A DNA stretch of 64,000 bases from positions 1-64,000 of the forward strand of contig LRSR01012042.1 in NCBI GenBank assembly GCA_001579985.1, given 5' to 3'. Below the pieces are notes generated by a model, which saw only the letters and a program-made list of their open reading frames with translations, ran no database searches and had not been told where the DNA came from. This document shows positions 32,489-44,829 of the stretch, piece after piece. The stretch comes from Hypsibius dujardini. Lineage: Eukaryota; Tardigrada; Eutardigrada; Parachela; Hypsibiidae. The translations under genes and the position numbers were made by a program. Every line of letters begins with the position of its first letter. Position 1 is the first letter of the stretch.

Positions 32489-34195
32489 AGCTACCCAGCG
32501 AGAGCCTCAACACAGGCAACGTCCTAACCTCATCCACACAGAGAGGAGAGAATGAGCAGATCTCTAGGAGGCACGCGATATGCATGGGGTGTGATACAAA
32601 TTTCGCCCTTGCATGCAGTTGCCAATGGAGGGCACAAACTTAAACCTCCGAGTAGTCAAACAATAGTTTTTTATGTTGCATCTGAAGCTTCTACAGGAAC
32701 TTTTATGCTATTTTTGTTTCCGAAGAGTTTTTTCTCTGCCGACAATTTGGACATTGACCATACATTTGTTTTGCTTGATGTTCGCATATATCGATAAGGT
32801 CTTTTTAGTTCGCACTTTGCAATCTAAATCTGCAGTTATGAAACCCTTTTTTTCTCAAACTTGCGGCTAATAAATTGTCATTGCCTCAGTTGTCGCAACT
32901 TGCAACCAACCCCCAATGGGGCGGACTCAAGCAAGCTGAAACAGATGAATTGTATTTATTTATCGTTCCTTAACGCTAATGGTCTAATCCCCTTCCATCT
33001 CAAATTTAACAGAACTGAATTCTATCCACACCAATGAATCCCTCAGGTCAGGGCACAAGTTTGTGTTCCATCGTTCTGGATTTTGGGTGCATAAAATAGA
33101 TCATTATGGTGTCTTCCTACATACACCGAAGATCTTTCAACAGTTGGACTTTCAGGAGATCCCACCTGCGGATCCCCAGTGGGCCTAGTTTGTATTGTGT
33201 GTTTCGGACATTCTCACCGCTTGTGATTTGGTGAGGGAAACAGTTTTCGTGTTTGTTGGGGAAAAAAACGTTGCTTTTACTCTATCATCGATTAAATTTA
33301 TAGGAGACTCCAAAATTTTGGATGTTGAATGTGCCTGAATGAAAAAAGCGTCGCATTATCACCATTTATCTCTGGGGTTAATTGTTATAGAAGCACAGTG
33401 GAGAGTATTTGCACATAACGTCGTTTTTCAGAGTAGCGTTTAGCTGCTGCCAAGCTAGATAACAGACGCCAGATTCACACAGTTCTCTATCTTTTCTCTT
33501 TTAAAATACGAAACAGCCAAGCTGCCATTTATTTTTTAATTTGATTTGGCCCAGATAGCACCCTTTTTTGGCAGTAAATTCACGCTTGAAATTGCACTTG
33601 AAATTCACAAATCAGACTACTATAGACGTGATCTACTAATTAACATCGTAAAATTCCAAATTGTAGCGGTAAAAATCTAAATTTACTGCGATAAAAATCT
33701 GAAGATGTTTAATTTTAGCGTAGTATTTTTTTTAAACCGCGGTAATTACTTTACCACGCCATCCCTAAATCAGACTATGGATCAATTTATTCGCTGGATT
33801 TGCTGTCACTTATTTTTTGGTTTCTCTTGTAGCGGTTGATTACAATATCTCCAAGGGGCACTGTATCTGCTGCCTCTCTTGCTGATCCAGGCCGTTGATG
33901 ATTCCGGCACTGGAAAGGTAAGAAGCTTTGGAAGAAATTAATTGTGTGTGAAGCTAATAGATTCAGACATGCCATTAATGCGCTTGCAAATTTTAGGCCA
34001 ACCTTTACGATAAAAGGTTCTTTTCAATTAGCTTCCACATACATTTAGTTTCCGGAAAAAATGACGGAGGATAGATTAGACTAATTGACAGAACCAGTCC
34101 GTACTCCGCCATGAATAAACCTTGAGATTGAGTCGAACTTAATACGATGATTTCCGCGCTGGTGTTACATTCCATCTTCATCTGAACATTTGAAA
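32489..34195. other. Inter-receptor region of duplication copy B
   Basis: 32510-32850 matches the flank of the 12-kb pseudogene. 33007-33050 matches 14060-14100. 33053-34195 matches 21271-22917. Copy A therefore has about 7.2 kb extra between the last two segments. No gene is recognised here. Confidence 0.6.
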
Positions 34196-35572
34196 ATGGT
34201 GCTCTCACCCCAAAACTTTTCAGCGGCTGCCGTACTTTTCAACCGGACGGAAATCTGTAACATCACTCAAGCAGACATAATCGTATCTCAATTAACTCCG
34301 GGAATTCTCGGTGCTTTAATCATTTTAGCCCAACTCCTAAACCTCGTTGTGTTCAAATTCTGGCGCCGGAAAGACCATTACATGCTTTTCCACATTTCAC
34401 TCGCCATCAGTTCACTCCTCGAAGGCTTTTCCCTCATATTTAGTGTCGTTCTTCGTTATCAAGCTCTCAACAAACAGATCATTTTTCTTACAAAAATCCT
34501 GACATTTTCGTTGACCCAATTCGCCAATTGTTCTGCGTTTTTCGCCATTTTCAGCATAAGCATTGATCGTTGGCTGTCTGTTGAATACCCCGTTTTCTAC
34601 CGAACAACCGTTTCTCGACTGAAAATTGCCCTATTTATTCTCGATCCAATCTGGATGGGTTCATTTGCGATCGTCTCTGCAGGTGACTAATACTTTTCAT
34701 TATCTGCTCTAAACTTAAATTGGGTCAAATTTATACGTTGATGGGACAAAAGCTCATGATCGGCAATTGGCTACACGCAACTACTTTATTTGTCTATTAA
34801 TCGAAATTGAAATTTCATAGCAAACAAACTAAATTCTGTTCTTTCAACAAGTAAATAATAATTTTTGTAAATGCTTTACAAACTTGCTTTGTAACTTTAG
34901 AGAACCATTAGAAATCCTCCAGCAGTCAGTCAATAAACCACGTGGAAGAATTATAATTTTCATATTCCTACAGGTGATGTCGTTTATTGGAGCGACATGA
35001 TAATCACATCCTGCGACCATCGGAGATTCTTCGCTCCGGAACACTTCGGTTACCAAATTTGGTTCATCGCCAAAGGCCCCATCGTTTTGCCGTTTCTCTT
35101 CATCAGTCAACTGCGACTTTTAACCATTGCAATCACAATGAAAATGCGGCCACGGCGTGGACGAGCGGTGTCTGAAGCAACGGTCCCGGACCCAGTAGAC
35201 GGACGCTATGCTATACCAATATCACGCCCTGTGGCCGTGCGAAAAACTTTCAGCATCGTTTGGAGTACCGTTGTAGCGAGTATGGCCATCGTCGTCATCA
35301 CTTTCATAATTAACGGTCCAGCTATAATTCTGGCACTTCTGGAGCTTTCACCGGCTCTACCGGTAGTCCGGTTTCTAATGTATCTAGCGATGGTTAAACA
35401 CGTCTACTCGCCTATTATATATACCCTATTCTTCCCGGATTACCGTGTAGTTCTTACCCGATTTTTCCAAAACATCCGAAGCGGACGTGCCCGTGGGAAA
35501 CTGCGCCAGAATCCTCGGATACATAAGCCACAATCACAGTTGGCGCCTCCATCGCACTCGGAAAGGCTCTAG
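34196..35572 (+). CDS. Orphan rhodopsin-like GPCR, two exons (copy B)
   Basis: Exon 1 is 34196-34682 and exon 2 is 34974-35572, with a phase-1 GT-AG intron of 291 bp, giving 361 residues. The layout is the same as the 22918 gene: sequons NFS, NRT and NIT in the N terminus, LGALIILAQLLNLVVF (TM1), ISIDRWLSVEYP at TM3, VKGPIVLPFLFISQLR (TM4-5 region, here AKGPIVLP), FSIVWSTVVASMAIVVIT (TM6) and VKHVYSPIIYTLFFPDYR (TM7). The C-terminal tail is longer than in copy A and ends APPSHSERL. Exon 1 has the same length as in copy A. Differences between the copies are mostly conservative, which suggests both are under constraint. Role: plasma-membrane receptor, ligand unknown. Confidence 0.87.
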
Positions 35573-35623
35573 GATTGTCGATGAGATTCTAGGAATGTCC
35601 CAATCTTAAAGGTGTAACTATTA

Positions 35624-36307
35624 CCGGGTTCGGGAATGCTTTGAGACAAACTTACAAACCATAATTTTTTGGTCACTATTGATCCCATTGGCTTTTTGTT
35701 ATTACAGCGTCTTTCCATGTGAGCATTCACTTCAGGCCAAAAAATGAAATTTAATCTACACCACGGAAAATGCGAGACAAAAACAAATGGCAGACCCGAT
35801 CTCAGTAAAGGTTTAGGTCACACCTTCATTTGCCACCAAAAAGATAGTTCGTTTCAGAAAACAAAAACGTATTTCGGATAGCCCGCCACAATGAGGCAGC
35901 AAAAAAAAGATTTGATGGGACGGGCGCCTTGACGAGGGATACAGTGCCCAATAACCTGAAAAAAATTCGGCAAGATTTTCTCATTAAAATTGTTTTTTAA
36001 ACAATGCTCTTCTCGTCGCCGTGCACAGCGTCCCCGTGTACTGTTTACTGGCTACCATTTTGGTATAAGACTGCTCCCAAGGTGTTGGGCTGTCACAGTA
36101 ATTAAATCAGGTTGAAACTAAAATGTGGGAATAAATAACACTATTTTATATTGCGCTGGGCCACAACCAATTTCTACGTGAGTCCACAAAATATTACATA
36201 CCAAGGCCACAACGAGTTTAATAATCTAGCTATTGGCACACATTTTTTCGCCCATAGATGTAGAATTAAGCTTGATTTCAAAGCATCAAAAGCATCCTCG
36301 AACCCGG
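35624..36307. mobile_element. MITE downstream of the copy-B receptor (684 bp)
   Basis: Terminal repeats CCGGGTTCG then (GGA/AGG)ATGCTTTGA are inverted at the two ends and flanked by TA at 35622-35623 and 36308-36309. The corresponding place in copy A (about 25300-25320) is an empty site. TA use suggests Tc1/mariner-type mobilisation. No coding capacity. Confidence 0.82.
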
Positions 36308-37428
36308 TAAATTACTTGTACATGTATTTATCTGAAATCAAAGCACTTCATATTTGCATGTACTCGATATTTTTTGTGTACAAATTTCGATGTAATAATA
36401 ACCATTGAAGTTCTCAAAGATTTTCATTTAACCCTCTAACGGCCAATGTCGATAATGACGGCCTGTTCGAGTTATCACGCCAAGCTCGTTTGAATGATTT
36501 CACTGACTCAACCGATTTTGATGGTTGCTGTGTTGCCTGAAACTAAGAGAAGATACTTTAGTCAGTTGTTACTTAACAAAAATCCGACAGAATTCCAGTC
36601 ACCATATTCCACGTTTGTTTTCAAGTGAAAACGATCTCGATAGCTGTCTAATGTTTCTACAGAAGGCGTGGGTTCTTATATCCCTCATTTTGGACTGAAT
36701 CAAGCTGACCAAGCTGACCCTCGATTGACCGCTTCTCAGCACAATATCATCTCAGTCGGACTGGTGACGGGCAGATGTTCATGTATTAAAAAAGGTGTCC
36801 GATGTTTAGTGGAAAAGTGAATGTGACTGAATACTACAGAAATTCCTAGAGGCCATTGCGGGAAACAGTTTTCATCGACAAGGTTTTTGTAACTTTGAGT
36901 TAGTATGAATTAAAAGTCGCTCGAAAACGGGACAGCGCATATTCATCCCTATAAGGACGTAAATCTCTTTTTCTAATTCGCCTGCTGGCTCTAAAGTAAC
37001 AGCCCCTCAACCGCTCCCTAACTTCTGCCTTAAGCCTACCGTTACTCCATATGCCCAACGGCAAGGGTTTGTCTCGGGAAAACGGGGGTCATTTCAATAA
37101 TGATTGCTCTACAATTCATTTTTTATTGCGTATAAGAGCAATTCAGTATTCCCCAGCCTGTCGTGTGAAGAACGTTGTGCACTGTAGGCAAGCAGGCACT
37201 CACATGATTTGAGGGATTGCCAGCAAGATTAAAATTCCATGGCCCAATCCTTTTAGGAGTCGTTAATTTTGCAAATTCATTAAAAAGAATGGGAACGGGT
37301 GCTCCCTAAACTTTCTGAAGGGAATATTCACCTGGTAGGTTATTACTTATGCCCGGCATTGGAGAAACAGCCGAATAAACAACCAAGCAGGATGTATTGT
37401 GTAATTGACGAAAGACCTTTTACCCTCT
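36308..37428. other. Shared flank between receptors 2 and 3
   Basis: Aligned with 25320-26410 of copy A. It lacks the new inverted arm seen there at 25910-25969. No gene is seen. Confidence 0.5.
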
Positions 37429-37435
37429 TATAAAG
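37429..37435 (+). promoter_or_regulatory. Possible TATA box
   Basis: TATAAAG lies 74 bp before the ATG at 37509, a fitting place if the 5' leader is about 45 bases. Duplicated copy A loses similarity right here. Motif only; transcription start is unknown. Confidence 0.35.
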
Positions 37436-37508
37436 ACGTTGAACGAAAACACTTCATACGAACTATATTTTCCGTGGCTTTCCTTTTACGCAAATTGAAT
37501 TCGAAAAA

Positions 37509-39188
37509 ATGGCTCAAATTGTATGGAACCTCTCGGCGGGGCCATTCCAAGACTTTTCAAATAGGACTGAAAATTGTACCCTAACTCCGGCAGAGCAGAC
37601 AGCCTCTCAACTGCCCCCCTTACTTCTAGGTACGTTCATTATCCTCACACAGCTATTGAACCTGACCATCTTCAGGTACTGGCAGCACAAAGATCACTAC
37701 GTCGCCTTCCACGTTTCCCTCGCCCTCAGTTCTCTCCTCGCTGGCTTTTCTAACATTTCGGCCGTCATTCTTCGCTACCAAACTCTCACCGTCCCAGTTG
37801 TTGCCCTCACAAATCTTCTCGGCATTGCACTTTCCCACTTCGCCTACTGTGCAACGCTTTTCTCCATCCTCTGCATCAGCCTTGATCGCTGGCTATCGGT
37901 GGAATTCCCTGTGTACTATCGTACGAATGTTACTCAATGGAGAGTCCTCTTAGTTATCTTAGGGCCGATTTGGATGGGCTCTCTGCTCATTGTGGCTGCA
38001 GGTAAACAATGAACGAAATAAAATTAATTAAAACTAAATTGTGCTGAAATTATAGCCAAATTAATGTTTATGGGTAAAACCTTCACGTCTTCAAATTTTA
38101 GTTAACTTGATTTTACATAAAACTGTTGCAGCAAAACTAGATTCAACTAAATTCTATTCTCTAATTATCAAAAGTTAAACTAGACCAATTTTACATGCAC
38201 GTTAGCTCAGTAACTATCCGGGCTAGAAAATTAATAAGAATGGAATTCTGCTCACATTATTCATAAGTAGATTTTTCATAGCTAAAACTATGACAACTAC
38301 AAATTTTGGTTAGATGGCGTTTCGAAAAAACTAGTGGGACAAAAGACTAGTTTTAACTGAGTCGATCAATCTCTTAATTTTAAAAGCTGAAATAAGTCGT
38401 TTCTTTTAGCAGTCGTACGAACCGAGTTGTTTAAAAGTAGTAGCATTCTTTAGCGAAAAAAACTAAACAGCTCAACACATTTCATCTTTGCCATTCCCGC
38501 AGGTGACATCTTGTACTGGAACGACATGAAAATAATCCCGTGCAGTCACCGAAAAATCTTCTTCCCGAAGCACGCCGGCTTCCCATTTTGGTACATGGCC
38601 AAAGGCCCCATTGTGTTGCCCTTCATTTTTGCAAGTCAAATGCGAATCCTCATAATTGGAACGGCAACCAAAATGCGGCTCTTACGTGGTCGAGTTGCCA
38701 CGAATACGTTGGCTGTACCACTGCCGGATAATAATCGCCTGAACACGATCGTTCCAGTCCCGCGACCTTTCGTTGGCCGAAGAAGACACCCTGCTGGTAT
38801 CGTTTGGAGCAAGGTATTAGCGAGCATGGCAGTTGTGTTCCTTACTATTATAATCAGCGGTCCTTCCGCCGTCTTTGCTGTGCTGCAAATTTCATTTACC
38901 ATCCCTATTGTTCGGTTTTTCGTGTACGTGTCCTTTTTGGAACACGTATACTCCCCTTTCGTCTATCTGTTTTTATTTCCGCATTATCGAGCGGTCATCA
39001 GTCGATTCTTGCGACGTGTCCCTGCCCCTGAACGACTACTTCGATTATGTGGTTTTACAAAGAGAGAGCTTCCGCATATTCTGCAATCATCGCCACGGTT
39101 GGAAAGACTCTCGGCTCTCCAGCACAGCTTTGTGGATCAGCGTCATCTCGGGGGGACACAAATTGCTCTGGCAGTCTCCCATGTTTAA
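37509..39188 (+). CDS. Orphan rhodopsin-like GPCR, two exons (third receptor)
   Basis: Exon 1 is 37509-38001 and exon 2 is 38503-39188. The intron (GTAAAC ... TTCCCGCAG) is in the same phase and place as in the other two genes. The product is 392 residues. N-terminal sequons NLS, NRT and NCT precede TM1 (LGTFIILTQLLNLTIF). TM3 ends LCISLDRWLSVEFP. TM4 is ILGPIWMGSLLIVAAG. TM5 is AKGPIVLPFIFASQMRILI. TM6 is VLASMAVVFLTIIISGP. TM7 is LEHVYSPFVYLFLFPHYR. The cytoplasmic tail is longer than in the paralogues. It is more diverged from the 22918 and 34196 genes than they are from each other. No frame damage is seen. A TATA-like box lies upstream. Confidence 0.87.
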
Positions 39189-39650
39189 TCATGTTGTCTG
39201 TTTCAGTTATGAAGGCTGCGCACTTAGTGCCATACCTTGCCGATGAGGAGTTGTGGGGGATGTATATTGATGTAAATAGGCTTTCCAAATGCCTTCGGTT
39301 ATAGTGATGTTCGGCAATGAAGGTTACGAGCAAGACTGAGACCTTCGGCAAACGATTTTGTGGTGCAGAGGATTTCGAACTTAGGCTTAAATCTGCTTAA
39401 AACTGGATTCATTTCCTCTTTTCTTCACCCGGACACACTTGCATATGTTACGACTCTTGGCCGGGTACTGAATCACCGCTTCGGACTGTCTGGACAGAAT
39501 ACATTATATTTTGTGCCGGCTTTTTTGGCTTGTTGTTTGTATAAGAATTGGTTTCCATTCACTTATCTTTTTACAATTCGCAATCGGATTAATTAATTTT
39601 TAACCCACCCAGCATCCCTTTGTTACGCCTGCGCGTAATTGTGGTTGTAT
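39189..39650. other. 3' flank of the third receptor
   Basis: No further gene is recognised. The region probably contains the 3' untranslated end. Confidence 0.35.
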
Positions 39651-40110
39651 GTGTAGCGGTTGATGGAATAGCACTCATCGGATGTGGACAGGACTCCAGA
39701 AAAGATGCGAAAAATTAGAATTTGCATACTGATACTGTACTGTTACTACACTGTACTATATCTAAACGGTTCCTACTGTGCTATATCTTAGCAGCAGCAA
39801 CCTTATATAGTCGCATAACACGAGAAAGCAAAGTATATATGTAGTACATGCAATTAGGAAGAGAACCAGACTGACCAGTGGCTGTTCAGCCACGAACAAC
39901 CAATAAGAATAAGAGAACATCCACACATATGAGTACGAAATAGTTAACTAGACTAAAATAGGGCGTATCTTGACCATAGCAGTCGTATTGTAGATGATAC
40001 TGCGCCGGTGACGCGGAAGAGCATCTCCACTTCCGGTGGTCAGTGCAAGCTATTTAGGGAGCGATACCTGAGTGAAGGCAGATGTGTGTGTGCGACGTCA
40101 GTGCCCGCGA
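39651..40110 (+). mobile_element. Possible degraded solo LTR
   Basis: The block begins TGTAGCGGTTGATGG and ends near CCCGCGACA. It has a TATATA-containing centre (CAACCTTATATAGTCGC), much like the solo LTR at 58787-59237 (GCTTATATAAGCGC, preceded in both by CTGATACT). No target duplication was found, so this is weak. Confidence 0.25.
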
Positions 40111-40279
40111 CACCTTCATTGTTGTGACCCTTGTTCTAATATTGTTTGCTTTCCATGGAGGTATTGGACCGTTTCACGGCTATTTCGTCCACGCCGGCGT
40201 CGCGCTCGTCCTTGGTTTTCACGTTATGCAAATAAAACTGAATTCTAATGCTCGGTTTTTCTGTCATAACGTCATATTG

Positions 40280-41235
40280 ATTTGCAACAGCTTTCGGCGG
40301 TAAGTCGGGCCACCCTCTTTTGATGTAAAGATAGACCACCCTGTTGTATTAGTGAGTTCCCATCGAGAAATCGGCGGTTATTTCGGCTTAAAAAGCGCCG
40401 TGCAGTGTACAATGATTCATTGATTAACGCAATTTTTGTGTGCACTGTATTAGCCAATCTGTTGATTGATTGACTGATTGATTGATTAAGCAGTATGCTA
40501 TGCCTATGAATGATAGTTGATCGATAGATTGATTGATTGATTCCTTTCAGATTTATATAGGGAAAGGAGAGAGCCGCTTTCAACCCGAGCTACAGGTTCC
40601 AGGCTTATTCATCTGTGGGTCAGTCATGTTCTGGAAATAATTTCTTATGAGAGTCCAGTTTGTCTGGTTAACATCACCGGTGTCATTCCGCAGATAGAAG
40701 AATAGACACGTCATGACGCTGGATTCCGAGAAGTATCAAGCCTTTTTGACGGAATATCAGGTGCCGTACCTCGAAAAGGAACAACTGTCTCGAAAAGACG
40801 TTTCAGCAGGACTGTGCCAGCATTCACACATCGAAGAAAATGCAGGCGTTCTTCCAGCAAGAAGGGATCATTCCGCCAGTGTGGCCTGCCAAAAGCCCGG
40901 ACTTAAGCGTGATTGAGAACGTTTGGGGGTTAATCAAGAATAGATTTGGAACACTATAACATCCAGAAATAATTCGACATTGAAGCCACTGTCATGAAAT
41001 TGTGGACTGAAATCGTAATTACTGAATACTGTAGAGCCTCATACGATGGTATTCCCAAGCGTAACCAAAAAGTTGTCGCTAGCGGTAGTGCCCGAATCAC
41101 CCACTAGTCTTGTAGCTAGTTGTCTTTAGAAAAGTGTATATATATAATTTAGTAATTGATTCCAATGATTCTTGTAAAAAATGTTTACACCAAATGAGGG
41201 TGGTCCGACTTACCGCCGGAAGCTTTTGCAAACGC
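40280..41235 (+). mobile_element. Decayed Tc1-like transposon (DD34E type)
   Basis: Inverted ends share CGGCGGTAAGTCGG, then CCACCCTC, at about 40295-40317 and 41198-41216, with weaker matching outward. The plus strand at 40700-40960 encodes the C-terminal half of a Tc1 transposase: LTEYQVPYLEKEQL, QQDCASIHTSKKMQAFF (second Asp) and KSPDLSVIENVWGLIKNRF (Glu in the IENVWG motif). A frame change separates the first segment from the rest and a stop follows NRFGTL. The N-terminal half is missing or unreadable. Inactive and fairly old. Confidence 0.8.
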
Positions 41236-41940
41236 AGCTGTAAGTTGCTGGAAGACAGTCAAACTAAAACTGCTGTGCCTTACCTTTGAGGAGGGCTATG
41301 AAGGTCATGAAGGCCATGAAGCCTTCATAAAGGATGCGAGTGAAGTTATCGATTTTTGAAGTTTAGAATTTTTTTTTCGACTAAGTGTTTTTCCACTACT
41401 GGGCTGTTACCATTACATAGTGTTATGTTACTTAGTGCCTGATAGCTCGAATTGTGTAACCGGCCAATCAAAATGATGGTGTCTTTCCGCTCTACCAAAG
41501 CACATAAAAAACACATTTTGTCAAAAAAATGTAATTCACCCAAATTCACCCCAATTCCACCAAATTCACCCAAGAATTCACCTAATTTAAAATTATACAT
41601 TTCTGTTTAATATTTTACACTAATCAATTAGATATACTATGTAGAAAAGCTCATGTTTATAGATCTGAGGCAGAATCTCTCTTTTCTGACACATTTTTGA
41701 ATTTATTGCCCAAATTCGGCTAAGGAATGCCGGCCAATTTTGGCCAGTGCGAGATTCCTTGGCCTCGAAGTTGAGCTGACGGAGAAGTTTGTTTCGAATT
41801 CATTAGTTCCTAAGTAATCGGCATCCAAGGCCACGTCGCCAGCTACGGTTTAAGCTTTTCGTAAGCCCAATCTGACAAGAAACGTAATTTGAAAATAATA
41901 AACCTATGGTAATTGGCATTGCCTGTATTTCACAATTTTT
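41236..41940. other. Intergenic between the Tc1 relic and the protease homologue
   Basis: The expected last exon of the degenerate protease (with the active-site Ser) was looked for here on the minus strand and not found. AT-rich, no gene. Confidence 0.4.
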
Positions 41941-43678
41941 TAGAATAAAATATAGCCTCATACCGTTATCAGAGTCCGTGGACTCCGCGCCGAGTCCGGT
42001 GGTGATGCAGACTTCGCCGGGCTTGGGGGCGAGGTTCTTCAGGCACGCTGACAACTGGCAAGTTTTGGGACGAAGCTTTTCCAAATTTAGTCGTGCCGCC
42101 TGTGATATACCTATGCCTACACTCATGCAGTAAAAATACGCAAGGCGACAACAAGAAAAGTATTCCTTTCAATACTTGATCGTTTGGTCATCTCAAAACA
42201 TTTGCGACTGACAAGAGGTATGCCTATGTCTAGTTCATACTCAAAGTAAGGTCTTACCACCACACTAACTAATTATTGTTTTTAGTTTTTCCCGATTAAC
42301 CTAGTAACTAAAAGATTGAGTTTCACTTTGTTTTGGTTGAGTAAAAAACTAAAAAACAGAAATTAGTTTCTATCAGTTTTAGTTTTAGTTTTTCAGTGTA
42401 GCTTTCTTAGATTAGTTCGCCTTATCTCGGGGATGAATTGTGAGTGGAGGCCGTTGCGCTTGACGTCGTACACGTCCGCGCAGCTGGTCTCGGTGATGTG
42501 GTTCGTGTCGGAGGATGGCAGCCCGACCACCACGCTGATGTTGAAGGGCGACGCGTGGACGCCCTCGTCGACGTAGCACTGCGCCGTGCTGAGCACCGTG
42601 TGCGGCCCGCTTATCACCCCGCCGCACATGTACGTCTCCATCCCGAGTACACCCAAAGTACACCGTGGCCTGCGATATCATTATGGCAAAACTATTAATA
42701 AAACAAAAATACCGACCTTTGGCGGCATTTTCATCCGTTGGTTTCAAAATCTCTCCAAATTATTTTTACCTTACTTCCATATTTAGGGAATAAATGTACC
42801 ATTTATTTCATGAGGCCAAGTTCGTAAAATTTTTTGGCAAAGTTCCGATCTCCGAAAACACTGGAGAATTCTGTTTTTCCCTGTTTTGGGTGGAAAAAAT
42901 TGATTTTACAAAGGGTTTTTTGACGACTTTTGACACTTTCAAACTACTCAAATTCACCTTGGATCGAAAGGCATCACGAGAACCGTATCTCACAGTCATT
43001 TTTGGTGATACTGTGGATTATTTTCTTCAAAGTCACCCGTCAGTTTGTTGTGTGAATGGAAACTGCCTGATAGCTCCACTCTCACGACACCGGCGTACGA
43101 ATCTGGTGATCGATCCCAACAGGAATCGATCCCAACAGAAATTTTGCGTAGGGTGGTGTCAACATCAGAAAGAAGAAATTAATTTTCTTCCTAAAAGTCG
43201 AATAAATTTTGCAGTCCAAAAAAGGGAAAATAGAGTCATCCAGCAACGTTTTCCGAGTTTGAAATTTCACTGAAAAAAACATTTATGCAAGGTATCCGAC
43301 GTCATTTAATTTCGATTCAATGTATCTCAACACGTTCCCAGCGGATATCACGGAAAAAAAGAAGGTTTATCTTTCAGCCTAACCACAGCAGCACAATATT
43401 GTGTGGAAAGGTTCTGAATAGGTTGAGAAATGGAAATTATCTTCGTGCAGAGGTTGATCGGCTCTTACCGTCCAGTACAATTGGTTTTCCAGGGAAACGG
43501 AGCCACCCACGATGGTCAGTGCCACAGTGAGGGCTCTTTTGAGCAGTTCATGTCCGTCCTGTCGATTGGCCGTGCTCGTCTTGGAGATTTGGCTTCGGTG
43601 AATCTTATCCTTGTGTGGAAGTCCTTTATGATGAGACGGAAATTCTCGCTTGTTCACTGTCAATAAAGGGCAGAACAT
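41941..43678 (-). pseudogene. Serine protease homologue, broken and lacking the Ser exon
   Basis: Homologous exons to the protease at 44830-48800 occur in the same order on the minus strand. 43678-43463 contains the activation-site region LTIVGGSVSLENQLYW, ending in a GTAAGA donor. 42680-42420 contains MCGGVISGPHTVLSTAQCYV, where the catalytic His of TAAHC is Gln. 42100-41950 contains LRPKTCQLSACLKNLAPKPG and VCITTGLGAES. A one-base frame change separates the exon start (TVYFGCTRDGDV) from CGGV. No exon with GDSGGP follows. Even without the frame change it would be a non-catalytic homologue. It is a tandem duplicate of the gene upstream of it. Confidence 0.7.
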
Positions 43679-44829
43679 TACAATCCTGAGCCTCTAGACC
43701 GGAGACCAAGACGCTGATTGCTGAAATCGTCGGGAGGATGAAAGAACAGACAGGCGAAAAGAGATCTTTAGGATAACTATGTCAGCGGATTAGCATGGAG
43801 ATTCAATGGGGTAATATGGCGTCTGTTTCGGGCACTCATCCATTTTTTTCGCGAATGAGGTTTTTAGAGTTTTGAGAGTCACGCGTTAACTCTTAACGCC
43901 TTCGTTAATTTTACGCTTTGAGCTATTGTGCACGATAGCTCTGAGAATCGGTCATCAAATGAATCAATCAATCGATCAAACTTTACAAAAATATTTAACT
44001 CGAACTCGAATCTAAATCGATAAATCAGCTCCCTGCACCTGTCGCGCCGCGTGATGCTCGATATCATTGCGATAGAATGATCATTGCAGCGAAACAAACG
44101 CCGCGGCTTGGAGCAGTGCATTGCAACGGTCGGTATATGAATGAATTTTGACCCGAATTTTTGCGACAGTAATTATCTTCCGCTTTTCTTGAGGGTACAG
44201 CCCGCAGTGTCGGTTTGCTCACCTACTTTTTTTCTGTATTGTTAAAAGCGACGGCGCTCTATGACCAGTTAAGATGTGACGCGTCATGAACGGAACCTTC
44301 ATGGTTTTAAGGGGAATCCGGCGCATTGAAACCTTCGAAATGTCTTGCCAGATCGCTGCGCCTGTTGGCCAGAGATGTTTATTTTCATCTAAATTCATTA
44401 TTGTTAATGAAACTAGGGTGAGTTTGCAAACCTTAACCTTTTTTGGTTTTCTCACCAGGTCTGATGCGCCCATTTCAACATATTTTGAAAATTTTATTAG
44501 ATGTATATCATCCGATTACATAAAGTTTGCACTCTTTCGATAGCTATTCAAAATTGCAGCGTTCAAACCAATGATTTTCGGCTGCGACTTCCCGTTAAAA
44601 CGATAAAGCTATAAAAAAGTGTTAGAAATTCTGATTTCGGAATGGAATGAACTTTTTTCGAGTTTAGTTAGCAGTTCTGCTAACTTTCCTTTATCATTCC
44701 CATTGAGCGTTCAAGTGGGGGGTAATCGATGTTTTTCTTTCTTTTAAAACAATGTTTGAGTCCAAAAGCGGACTGTCCCGGTGTTCCAAGGGATCGATTC
44801 ATATATAAATGGCACAACACAACGACGTT
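43679..44829. other. Spacer between the two protease loci
   Basis: No exon with protease features and no repeat are recognised. Short open frames only. Confidence 0.4.

Noticed and set aside
42808-43282. Frames between protease homologue exons
   Set aside because: No protease or other motif; best read as intron sequence of the broken locus.
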